A stretch of 29,582 nucleotides of DNA from Clostridiales bacterium (GTDB lineage: Bacteria; Bacillota; Clostridia; Christensenellales; Aristaeellaceae). The notes beneath the pieces were generated by a model that worked only from the letters and a program-made list of their open reading frames with translations, did no database searches and was not told where the DNA came from. This document shows, piece by piece, positions 22,741 through 29,582 of this stretch (positions are counted from its first letter, which is position 1; each line of letters starts with the position of its first letter). The stretch spans positions 1 through 29,582 of the forward strand of contig SFFC01000017.1 of assembly GCA_004556985.1 (NCBI GenBank), given 5' to 3'. The position numbers were made by a program, and so were the translations under genes.

Positions 22741-24357
22741 TCAGTACTGCAGCTTCTGGGTGGCCTCCCAGCCCTCGAGGATGGCCTCCTGATGGCTGGT
22801 GGCGTAGGGGCCGATCGCCTTGGCCGCTTCCATCGAGATGGGGAAGTGGACGCAGAGGTGGCCGTCGAAGTTGTTGTCGGTCAGATGCTGCGGCGAATGG
22901 GGCACGTCGTGCGTGGAGCCGATGTAGGTCTTGCCGTCGGAGAAGGTGACCCAGACCACCTTGGGCGTCCAGGTCGTCTGTCCGCCGAACGCCTTGAGCA
23001 TGATCGCGGTATCCTCGGCCGTGGCGGGCTCGGCGTCCATGTGCGCGTCCTTCGTCATGATGCGCAGGCGCCAGGAGTAGCCGGTCTGGAAGTCGTATAC
23101 CGTGCAGTATTCGCCGTTGCTGTATTTGGTGCGCCAGGTGTAGAAGTTCGAGTAGAGGACGCTCGCGGCCTTCGCGGCGAGACTCGAACCGGAGGACGAG
23201 GAGCCGGAGGACGAGGAGCCGGAGGAGGAGCCCGTGCCGCTCTTGATGTCCGCGTTGATCGCAGCGAGGGTGCGGGCGCCGGCGATGCCGTCGGCGGTCA
23301 GGCCCTTCGACTTCTGATAGGCTATGACGGCCTCCTGCGTCTTGCTGCCGAAGTTGCCGGTCTTGTTGCCGGTATAGAAGCCCAGCATCGTGAGCATGTT
23401 CTGCAGCTTGAGCACCTCGCTGCCGGAGGAATTCTTCTGCAGCGTGACCGTCGTATCCAACTGCGTGGAGGAGCTGGAAGAGGAGGACGAGCTGGAGGAA
23501 GAAGAGCCGGAGGAGGAAGAGCCGGAGGACGAGGAGCCGGAGAGCTTGCTCTGGATCGCGGCGAGGGTCTTCGCGCCGGCGATGCCGTCGGCGGAGAGGC
23601 CGTTCGCCTTCTGGAAGTTATAGACAGCTTCCTTGGTCAGGTTGCCGAAATTGCCCGTGACGGAGCCAGTATAGAAGCCCAGCGACTTGAGGTTGGTCTG
23701 CAGCGTGCGCACGGCGTCGGACTGCGTGCCGAATTTGAGCACCGTGGAGCCTGAAGAACCCGAGGAAGAGGAGGACGAGGAGGAATCCGACGAGGAGGAC
23801 GACGCGCTCAGCGCCGTGGCGACCTTCGCCAGGGTCTTTGCGCCGGCGATGCCGTCGGCGGTCAGGCCGTTCTTCTTCTGGAAGTTCATGACGGCGGCTT
23901 CGGTCTTGGAGCCGAAGTGGCCGCTGATCGTGCCGCTGTAATAGCCCAGCGCGGCCAGATCCTGCTGCAGCTTGCGCACGGCCTCGCCCTGGCTGTCATA
24001 GCGCAGGATGGAGCTGTCCGTCGCGGCAGACGAGGAGGAGGAGCCGGAGGAGGACGAGGCGGTGATGCCGGCGGCCTCGTAGAGGGCCTTGATCGTGTCC
24101 TCGCCGGCGATGCCGTCGTCGGTCAGCGCGTATTTCTTCTGGAAGGCCTTGACGGCAGCCTGCGTCTTGCTGCCGTAATGGCCGGTAATCTCGCCGGAAT
24201 AGAGCTTGAGCTGCTTGAGCGCAGTCTGAATCGTCGCGATCTCGTCGGCTTCGTCGCCGAGCGTATAGCTCTGCGCGTATGCAAGGACGCACATGCTCAT
24301 CATGAGCGCCGCGAGAACGACAATGAACCACTTTTTGTTAGACGCACCGAATTTCAT
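22741..24357 (-). CDS. Secreted protein with four peptidoglycan-binding repeats and a conserved C-terminal domain
   Basis: This 538-residue exported wall protein has an N-terminal signal segment (FIVVLAALMMSMCVLAYA, likely cut after residue 28). Four PG_binding_1 repeats follow at about 32-96, 118-183, 207-272 and 305-371, each with a GxxGxxT/GxFGxxT turn and (T/S)(A/D)DGIAG. They are joined by four Ser/Gly linkers (98-117, 184-205, 273-300, 373-393). The C-terminal 140 residues form a domain with TFSDGKTYIG, THDVPHSP and GHLCVHF (499-505). I recall similar GHFCIHF-bearing domains in clostridial wall proteins but know no activity. The His and Cys residues suggest a metal site or hydrolase. 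The only ribosome site (AAGGAG) is 12 bases from the ATG, unusually far. Confidence 0.88.
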   Translation of the reverse strand: MKFGASNKKWFIVVLAALMMSMCVLAYAQSYTLGDEADEIATIQTALKQLKLYSGEITGHYGSKTQAAVKAFQKKYALTDDGIAGEDTIKALYEAAGITASSSSGSSSSSAATDSSILRYDSQGEAVRKLQQDLAALGYYSGTISGHFGSKTEAAVMNFQKKNGLTADGIAGAKTLAKVATALSASSSSSDSSSSSSSSGSSGSTVLKFGTQSDAVRTLQTNLKSLGFYTGSVTGNFGNLTKEAVYNFQKANGLSADGIAGAKTLAAIQSKLSGSSSSGSSSSGSSSSSSSSSSSSSTQLDTTVTLQKNSSGSEVLKLQNMLTMLGFYTGNKTGNFGSKTQEAVIAYQKSKGLTADGIAGARTLAAINADIKSGTGSSSGSSSSGSSSSGSSLAAKAASVLYSNFYTWRTKYSNGEYCTVYDFQTGYSWRLRIMTKDAHMDAEPATAEDTAIMLKAFGGQTTWTPKVVWVTFSDGKTYIGSTHDVPHSPQHLTDNNFDGHLCVHFPISMEAAKAIGPYATSHQEAILEGWEATQKLQY

Positions 24358-24394
24358 GAGGGCATGCGTCTCCTTTCATCTCAACTGTGTAACC

Positions 24395-24423
24395 AGTTTA
24401 TTACAGCTTGTAACATTTGTCAA
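24395..24423 (-). promoter_or_regulatory. Promoter of the peptidoglycan-binding gene
   Basis: On the minus strand TTGACA (24423-24418) and TAAACT (24400-24395) are separated by 17 bases, about 38 bases before the start codon. Confidence 0.65.
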
Positions 24424-24452
24424 GATGATTTTTAAGAATTAAAGACGCAAAT

Positions 24453-24998
24453 TCACAGAGTTTGGCGAAAGGGTGTTGAAAACAGCGGCGTATAGCGCAA
24501 AATCCCCTCCGTATCGCGCGCGCTGAGGAAGACATGCGCTGCTGCGGCGTCAAAGCCGGCCGCCGCAGGCGCGCCCAGCGCGCGCAGCGTATCCTCCTGC
24601 GCCCGGGCGTGGCGCGCCAGCGTCACATGCGGGGTGAACGGCCCGGGATCGGCGGGCAGCTCCTGCGCGCGCAGCGCTTCGATGAGCGCGCCGTGGAGCG
24701 GAGTGAGATCGGGCCCGCTGTCATAGCGCAAAACCAGGATGCCGTTTTGGCGTTTACCAAAGAGCGCGGCGCCGGCGGGCGAGAGCTGCGGCGGGGGAAA
24801 GGCCTGCGCGCAGCGCGCAAGCGTCTCCTGCGCCTGCGCAAGGCGCTGGGGCAGCACCTCGCCCAGAAACGCCAGCGTGACGTGGTAGTTCTCCGCGGGC
24901 ACATACCGTCCGGGCACAGCGAACTGCGCCTGTGCGGCAAACGCGGCGACGGCCCGGCGGGCCGGATCGGGCAGGGAGAGACCGAAGAAAAGCCGCAT
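24453..24998 (-). CDS. thpR: RNA 2',3'-cyclic phosphodiesterase (LigT/ThpR, 2H family)
   Basis: This 181-residue cytoplasmic 2H phosphoesterase opens 2',3'-cyclic phosphate ends of RNA, as ThpR does. The two catalytic motifs are His39-Val-Thr-Leu (YHVTLAFLG) and His124-Val-Thr-Leu (PHVTLARH). The N-terminus MRLFFGLSLPD is typical. The ATG at 24998 follows AAAGGAGA by about eight bases. The open frame 20 codons upstream covers the leader repeat, so it is not used. The gap of 95 bases to the next minus-strand gene carries that gene's own promoter. Confidence 0.92.
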   Translation of the reverse strand: MRLFFGLSLPDPARRAVAAFAAQAQFAVPGRYVPAENYHVTLAFLGEVLPQRLAQAQETLARCAQAFPPPQLSPAGAALFGKRQNGILVLRYDSGPDLTPLHGALIEALRAQELPADPGPFTPHVTLARHARAQEDTLRALGAPAAAGFDAAAAHVFLSARDTEGILRYTPLFSTPFRQTL

Positions 24999-25016
24999 GC
25001 GAGCGTCTCCTTTCAA

Positions 25017-25063
25017 AACCGGCATGATGCCGGTTGCATTTCCGACCAAGTGATGCAAGTCCC
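25017..25063 (-). repeat. Two-hairpin leader element, copy B (before thpR)
   Basis: This 47-base element is 39/47 identical to 8273-8319 and lies in the same position relative to its gene, 18 bases before the start codon. AACCGGCAT-C-ATGCCGGTT forms a nine-pair hairpin; TTGCAT and ATGCAA form a second one. Confidence 0.7.
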
Positions 25064-25137
25064 ATGGCTTTGAGGCCGAGTCCGAAGCTTTGCAGAGAGG
25101 CTTTCAGAGTAAACAGAGAGAGCAAGCGGTCGCGGAT

Positions 25138-25167
25138 ATTGTAGCACGGCTGGCCTGCCGCGGACAA
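25138..25167 (-). promoter_or_regulatory. Promoter of thpR
   Basis: On the minus strand TTGTCC (25167-25162) and TACAAT (25143-25138) are separated by 18 bases. The resulting leader is about 130 bases and includes the two-hairpin element. Confidence 0.6.
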
Positions 25168-25170
25168 GTA

Positions 25171-25179
25171 TGATATAAT
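25171..25179 (+). promoter_or_regulatory. Extended -10 promoter of the SNF2 helicase gene
   Basis: TGATATAAT is an extended -10 box. Its upstream part overlaps the -35 region of the divergent thpR promoter, so the two probably compete. The leader of the helicase gene is about 110 bases. Confidence 0.6.
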
Positions 25180-25294
25180 GAAGGGGTTTCAATGCGCTGC
25201 GGGGACGCGCCGGGCTGCCGGCAGGGGAAGCGGCGTCCGGGAGGACTCAATCGGAAGGGCGGCCGGCCCTGTGCCGGCGGAATGGGAGAGGCAC

Positions 25295-28200
25295 ATGTTC
25301 ACACTCACGCAGGCCCGAAGGGCCATCAACAACACCGCGTTCTTTGCGCGCGGGCGCGCCTATGCGGACGAGGGGCGCGTTCAGAATCTGCGTGTCGACA
25401 CGGACGGAGCGCGGCTCGAATGCAGCGCGACCGTGCGCGGCCACGGCGAATACTACAGCGTGTCGTTTACCTATGACCAGGAGACGGGGACGTTCCCCGC
25501 CTGCGAATGCGACTGCCCTGCGTTTGCGCGCGCAGAATTCGGCTGCAAGCATGTCGCGGCGGCGATGATCGTGCTGTGCCGGGGAGAGCAGCAGAGCGTG
25601 GCGGCGGGGCCGACCGCCGCATCCAGGCGGGAAGAATCCGGCAGCCTGCGGGCGCGGCTGGAGCAGTATCGCCGCATGAAGGAGGAACGGGAGCGGGCGC
25701 TTGAGGCGCGCCGCCTGCAGGAGGAGCGCGAGCGGCGGGAGCAGATCCGCCGCGAGGAGGAGGAGCGTCTGCGCCTTCAGGAGGAGCAGCGCCGCCGCTT
25801 TGTGGATGGCCTCGTGGCGGGCAGCGCGCACAGGGGCGCGCAGCCGCAGGAGCCCGTACGCCTGTTTCCGACGCTGCGCTTTTCGCAGGACGAGGTACAG
25901 CTGGAGCTGCGCATTGGACGCACGCGCGCCTATGTCGTGCGCAGCTTTGACGAATTTGCGCAGCGGATGCGCGACGGACAGGCGGCGGTCTACGGCAAGG
26001 AGCTGACGTTCTCCCACAGGGAGACGGATGTCGCGGAGCGGGACAGGGCGCTGCTTTGGCAGATTGTCGCGCTGGCCGAAGGCATGGCGACGCGCACGGG
26101 CCGGCTGCTGCTTCAGGACGCGAATCTCGATCAGACGATGCGCCTGCTGTGCGGGCGCGAGGTCGACTGCGAGTTTGACGGGCAGAGCCGCCGCATGACG
26201 GTGGAGGCGGGCGAGGGGGCGCTGCGCGTCGCTCTGCGGGAGCAGGGTGGGCAGGCGCGTCTGTGCGTTAGCGGGGAGCGGGTGGTTACCGGCGCGGCGG
26301 GCGCGTACTTTCTCAAGCCTGAGGAGGGGAAGCTCCTGTGCGCCTGGGGAGAGCGCTATGACGGGCTGCGCGGTCTGCTGGCCGTGCGCGCGGAATATCC
26401 CGACGGCTTGCCGCTGGAGGGGGAGCAGCTGGATGCCGTCTGCACGCGGCTGCTGCTGCCCGTCGCGGGCCGGATTGATCTGGCGGAGGGCGCGGCGCTG
26501 CTGGCCGAACATACGCCGATGGCGCTGGCCGTGCGCTTTCGCATCGACATGGATGACGAGGGCCGCCTGACCTGCCGGACGGAGTATGACTACGGTGGGC
26601 GCGTGCTGCTGCCCGAAAGCGAGGACGGGGAGATCCGCCGCGATCGATATGCCGAGCAGGAGGCGCTGGAGGCCGTCAGGGCGCGCTTCCCGATCCGCCT
26701 GCCCTCCGGCGAGCAGGCGTTTGAGGGCGACGACGAGGCGATCTACGCGCTGCTGACGCAGGAGCTGACTGCGCTGTGCGCCTGGGGCGAGGTGCTCATC
26801 GCCGAGCATCTGGCGAAAATGAACGTGCAGCGGCCGCGAACGATGACCTTCGGCCTTTCCGCCGCGGGGGAGGCGCTTGTGCTGCACGCCGATCTGGGCG
26901 GCTTTACGCAGGAGGAGCTGGAAAGCGCCTATATGGCCTACCGGCAGAAGCGCCGCTTTGTCCGCCTGGAGGACGGCACCTTCCTCTCCGGCGAGGCGCT
27001 CTCGCAGGCGGCGGAGGCCGCGCAGCTGCTCGATGGGCTGGATACGACGGCGGAGCAGGCGCAGGCGGGCGCCGACCTGCCCGCGAGCCGGGCGATCTAC
27101 CTCGAGGAGGCGCTCAAGGACAGGCCGGAGATGAAGCTGAGCGCCCCGGGCGAGCTGCGCTCCTGGATGGACAAGCTCAAGCGGGCGCAGACGGCGCGCG
27201 CGCAGCAGCCCGCCGGGCTCGCCTGCACGCTGCGCGGCTATCAGCAGGAGGGGCTTTCGTGGCTGTGCGCGCTCAGCGGCGAGGGCTTTGGCGGCATTCT
27301 GGCCGACGACATGGGCCTGGGCAAGACCGTGCAGGCGCTGGCGCTGCTGCTGTGCGAAAAGGAGCGCGGCGAAGCGCTGCGCGCGCTGGTCGTCTGCCCG
27401 GCGTCGCTTCAGCTCAACTGGCTCTCCGAGGCGCGCAGATTCGCTCCGGAGCTGACGGTCTGCGCGCTGATGGGCGGCGCGGCGGAGCGCAAAGCGCTCA
27501 TCGAGGCGGAGCAGCCGGCGGAGCTGATGATCGCCTCCTACGATCAGGTGCGCCGGGACGCGGCGCTCTACGAGGGCATTGAGCTTTCCCACGTGCTGCT
27601 CGACGAGGCGCAGTATATCAAAAACGCTGCCTCGCAGGCGGCCAAATCGGTCAAGACGCTGCGCGCCCGCCACCGCTTTGCGATGACCGGCACGCCGGTG
27701 GAAAACCGGCTCAGCGAGCTCTGGTCGATCTTTGATTTCCTGATGCCCGGCTATCTGCAAAGCTACAAGAAATTCAAGGAGCGCTTCGAGGGGCCGATCG
27801 TCCGGGACGGCGACGAGGAGGCGCGCCGCCATCTGCGGCTGCTCGTCGCGCCGTTCATCCTGCGCAGGATGAAGCGGGACGTGCTTGATGACCTGCCCGA
27901 GAAGGTCGAAACCCTGATGACCAGCGAGATGACCGCGGAGCAGCGCAGGCTCTACGCGGCCTACGCCGCGCGGCTGATGGACGAGGCCGAGGGCGGCCTG
28001 GCCGACGCGCAGGGCCGCATGCGCATGCTCGCCGGGCTGACGCGCCTGCGCCAGCTCTGCTGCGATCCGCGGCTGTGCCTGGAGGACTATGCGGGCGGGT
28101 CGGGCAAGCTGGAGCAATGCATCGAGCTGGTGCGTGACAGCGTCTCCGGCGGACACAGGATTCTGCTCTTCTCGCAGTTCACCTCGATGCTCGAGCTGCT

Positions 28201-28609
28201 GCGCAAGGCGCTGAGCGAGCAGGGGCATCATGTCCTGCTGCTGACCGGAGAGACGCCCAAGGAGGAGCGCCTGCGCCTGGCGAATGCCTTCAACGCGGGC
28301 GAGGGCGACGTCTTCCTCATCTCGCTCAAGGCGGGCGGCACTGGCCTCAACCTGACCGGCGCGGACGTCGTCATCCACTATGACCCCTGGTGGAACACCT
28401 CCGCGCAAAACCAGGCGACCGACCGCGCCTACCGCATCGGCCAGACCCGGGGCGTTCAGGTGTTCAGCCTCATCGCCGCGGACACGGTCGAGGAGCGCAT
28501 CCTCAAGCTGCAGCAGGCGAAGAAAGAGCTCAGCGACGGCGTCCTCTCCGGCGAGGAGACGCTCTTCAATCTCGATGCCGAGGTGCTGCGGGGGCTGCTC
28601 AAAGGCTGA
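25295..28609 (+). CDS. SNF2 family DNA helicase/translocase with N-terminal SWIM zinc finger
   Basis: This is a 1104-residue cytoplasmic ATPase of the Swi2/Snf2 family. The SWIM finger uses Cys72-x-Cys74 and Cys84-x-His86. A charged Glu/Arg coiled coil spans about 118-169. A long middle region (roughly 190-630) matches the place of the bacterial SNF2-associated domain. The motor follows: Walker A DDMGLGKT with Lys677, DEAQ at 770-773, MTGTPVENRL, then the second lobe with LLFSQFTSMLELL, SLKAGGTGLNLTGADVV and the motif VI region QATDRAYRIGQTRG at about 1040-1050. The ATG at 25295 follows GGGAGAG; the frame is open 39 codons further, but that ATG sits in the -10 box. It stands alone, without methylase or nuclease neighbours, so a role in transcription or repair is more likely than defence. 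Confidence 0.93.
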   Translation: MFTLTQARRAINNTAFFARGRAYADEGRVQNLRVDTDGARLECSATVRGHGEYYSVSFTYDQETGTFPACECDCPAFARAEFGCKHVAAAMIVLCRGEQQSVAAGPTAASRREESGSLRARLEQYRRMKEERERALEARRLQEERERREQIRREEEERLRLQEEQRRRFVDGLVAGSAHRGAQPQEPVRLFPTLRFSQDEVQLELRIGRTRAYVVRSFDEFAQRMRDGQAAVYGKELTFSHRETDVAERDRALLWQIVALAEGMATRTGRLLLQDANLDQTMRLLCGREVDCEFDGQSRRMTVEAGEGALRVALREQGGQARLCVSGERVVTGAAGAYFLKPEEGKLLCAWGERYDGLRGLLAVRAEYPDGLPLEGEQLDAVCTRLLLPVAGRIDLAEGAALLAEHTPMALAVRFRIDMDDEGRLTCRTEYDYGGRVLLPESEDGEIRRDRYAEQEALEAVRARFPIRLPSGEQAFEGDDEAIYALLTQELTALCAWGEVLIAEHLAKMNVQRPRTMTFGLSAAGEALVLHADLGGFTQEELESAYMAYRQKRRFVRLEDGTFLSGEALSQAAEAAQLLDGLDTTAEQAQAGADLPASRAIYLEEALKDRPEMKLSAPGELRSWMDKLKRAQTARAQQPAGLACTLRGYQQEGLSWLCALSGEGFGGILADDMGLGKTVQALALLLCEKERGEALRALVVCPASLQLNWLSEARRFAPELTVCALMGGAAERKALIEAEQPAELMIASYDQVRRDAALYEGIELSHVLLDEAQYIKNAASQAAKSVKTLRARHRFAMTGTPVENRLSELWSIFDFLMPGYLQSYKKFKERFEGPIVRDGDEEARRHLRLLVAPFILRRMKRDVLDDLPEKVETLMTSEMTAEQRRLYAAYAARLMDEAEGGLADAQGRMRMLAGLTRLRQLCCDPRLCLEDYAGGSGKLEQCIELVRDSVSGGHRILLFSQFTSMLELLRKALSEQGHHVLLLTGETPKEERLRLANAFNAGEGDVFLISLKAGGTGLNLTGADVVIHYDPWWNTSAQNQATDRAYRIGQTRGVQVFSLIAADTVEERILKLQQAKKELSDGVLSGEETLFNLDAEVLRGLLKG

Positions 28610-28626
28610 GTGCGCCGGCATGACGG

Positions 28627-28662
28627 AAAAAGAGGTTTTCTCCCCCGGAGGGGGAGAAAACC
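28627..28662 (-). terminator. Intrinsic terminator, best oriented for the minus-strand YyaL-like gene
   Basis: Positions 28634-28646 and 28650-28662 form a perfect 13-pair stem with a three-base loop. On the minus strand TCTTTTT follows; on the plus strand no T run follows, so the helicase gene would rely on the stem alone. Confidence 0.8.
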
Positions 28663-28727
28663 ATCCCGGGAATCCTTTAAAAAAAGAGATGGTAGATCCT
28701 GCTTTGCAGATTGGCATGGAACAGGCA

Positions 28728-29582
28728 TCAAAGGCTGACGGCGTCGATCAGCGCGGCGCATTCGAGCGGATGCTCGCGCGCATAGGGCGCAGCGGCCTGC
28801 CAAAGGGTCTCGATGGCCTCGTCAAAGCGCCCCTGCGGGCGCAGCTCCTGCGCGATGCGCAGCGCATGCACGAGCAGCGCGGCGGGCGAGGGCAGCTCGC
28901 TGTCGCACAGCGCCGGTACGCGGGGAAACCACGCGGCGGTATCCTCGGGCGTGTGCATGACCAGCCCGTCCGGGCGGACGAACGCATGGAGCGCCGCGCT
29001 GAGCAGGCGCAGCCCGCCGGCAGCGTAATCGCCCATGCCCTCCCCGCGCCCGAGCGAGAGCATCGCCAGCGCGAGCGCGGCGCCCGAAGCGCACGTGGCC
29101 TGCGCCAGCAGCGGGCTGACCGGGGAGATGGAGGCGGGCAGCCCCGTGAGCGCGCCCTGCGCCGTGGGCAGGCCGGAAAGCTGCGTGACGGCGCGCTGGG
29201 CGGCGAGCAGATAGCGCGGCTCGCCCAGCTTCTGCCCGCATTGGGCGAGGACGGCGGCGGCGAGAGCCGCGTCCGCGACGAGCAGGGTGGGCGCGGGCGT
29301 TTGCCGGGCGCGGGCCGCGCGCACGCGCAGCAGCGCGGGGGAGACGCGCCGAAGAAAGGCGGCGTCCTCCGGCGTGAGGCCTCCTCCTGCAGCGAGGGAC
29401 GGCGATCCGTTCCGGAAACGGGGGAAAAGCGGCTGGGCGTGACGTCGGGCTCCGGCGGCGTGTGCTGGCGCAGCAGGCCGAGCAGCCGGCAGGCGCGCAG
29501 CCCGTCCTCGCTGCCCAGCGCGGCACAGACCTGCTGGGGCGAAAAGGCATACGTCTCCCTTTCGGCGCGCAGGACGGGGGAA
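28728..29582 (-). CDS. YyaL-like (DUF255/thioredoxin-domain) protein, 3' end, partial and frameshifted
   Basis: This is the C-terminal part of a gene that enters from the right edge. The last 199 codons, read from a GTG at 29324, are helical and Ala/Leu-rich (VADAALAAAVLAQCGQKLG, EPRYLLAA, MHTPEDTAAWFPRV, SELPSPAALLVHAL). This resembles the six-hairpin glycosidase-like half of YyaL proteins, though the usual DDK and tryptophan positions are not kept. Upstream, protein-like sequence continues in a different frame from 29581 (TYAFSPQQVCAALGSEDG) to about 29384. It joins the downstream frame (LTPEDAAFLRRV) only if one base is added near 29380. The gene is therefore either broken or carries a sequence error. 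The family call is moderate. The gap 28610-28727 holds the terminator hairpin and nothing else that I recognise. Confidence 0.55.
   Translation of the reverse strand, partial: FPRPARRKGDVCLFAPAGLCRAGQRGRAARLPAARPAAPAHAAGARRHAQPLFPRFRNGSPSLAAGGGLTPEDAAFLRRVSPALLRVRAARARQTPAPTLLVADAALAAAVLAQCGQKLGEPRYLLAAQRAVTQLSGLPTAQGALTGLPASISPVSPLLAQATCASGAALALAMLSLGRGEGMGDYAAGGLRLLSAALHAFVRPDGLVMHTPEDTAAWFPRVPALCDSELPSPAALLVHALRIAQELRPQGRFDEAIETLWQAAAPYAREHPLECAALIDAVSL

Noticed and set aside
23170..24060. Repeated GAGGA/GGACGA-like triplets resembling a repeat array
   Set aside because: They encode the Ser/Gly linkers of the wall protein in frame and have no regular repeat-spacer pattern, so this is not a CRISPR array.
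25295..28609. Defence-island helicase (DISARM-like or restriction-linked)
   Set aside because: No methyltransferase, nuclease or other defence gene is visible within the window on either side.
25247..28717. 1156-codon open frame antisense to the SNF2 gene
   Set aside because: Long antisense frames are expected opposite GC-rich genes; its product is low-complexity Arg/Leu/Ala and matches no domain, while the plus strand has full helicase motifs.

Overview
The window is GC-rich DNA with AT-rich gaps between genes, strong AGGAGG-type ribosome binding sites, sigma-A-like promoters with 17-base spacers and many GC-rich intrinsic terminators. Together with the gene families present (GH94 phosphorylase, PucR and LacI regulators, DUF1653, AzlCD, Ser/Gly-linked peptidoglycan-binding repeats), this suggests a GC-rich anaerobic Clostridia-type Firmicute, probably a gut lineage. 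That placement is inference; no rRNA or other marker gene is present. I see no tRNA, rRNA, CRISPR array, insertion sequence, phage gene or replication origin.

Layout. 1-5011 is a sugar module: the start of a secreted ABC solute-binding protein (cut by the window edge), a LacI-type repressor and, divergently, a GH94 cellobiose-type phosphorylase. Three related LacI-type operators lie between the two divergent genes. 5030-11263 is an acid-sugar module: an FCD-type GntR regulator divergent from a five-gene run encoding an enolase-superfamily dehydratase with a complete mandelate-racemase-type active site, a zinc alcohol dehydrogenase and a TRAP transporter (dctP, dctQ, dctM). An attenuator-like hairpin lies between dctP and dctQ. 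11392-14825 holds a TrhA/hemolysin III membrane protein, then a PucR regulator with DUF1653, AzlC and AzlD in one tight row. 14828-15013 holds no gene, but its minus strand folds into a multi-helix structured RNA that may be the raiA motif. 15091-22156 carries housekeeping genes: an NA37-type nucleoid protein, MATE exporter, PAP2 phosphatase, HAD phosphatase, patatin phospholipase, cytidylate-kinase-like protein and alanyl-tRNA editing protein. 22174-29582 holds a HIT hydrolase, a secreted four-repeat peptidoglycan-binding protein, a 2H phosphoesterase (ThpR), a SWIM/SNF2 helicase and the frameshifted 3' end of a YyaL-like gene.

How the parts fit. The two sugar modules each follow the pattern of uptake protein, intracellular enzyme and divergent repressor whose likely operators can be read in the intergenic DNA. 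The other genes sit in short one- to four-gene units, several closed by bidirectional terminators between convergent genes. The least explained signals are the structured RNA at 14828-15013 and a 47-base two-hairpin element found twice, each time in the 5' leader just before a ribosome binding site (dctP and thpR). I did not find a clearly new multi-gene system.
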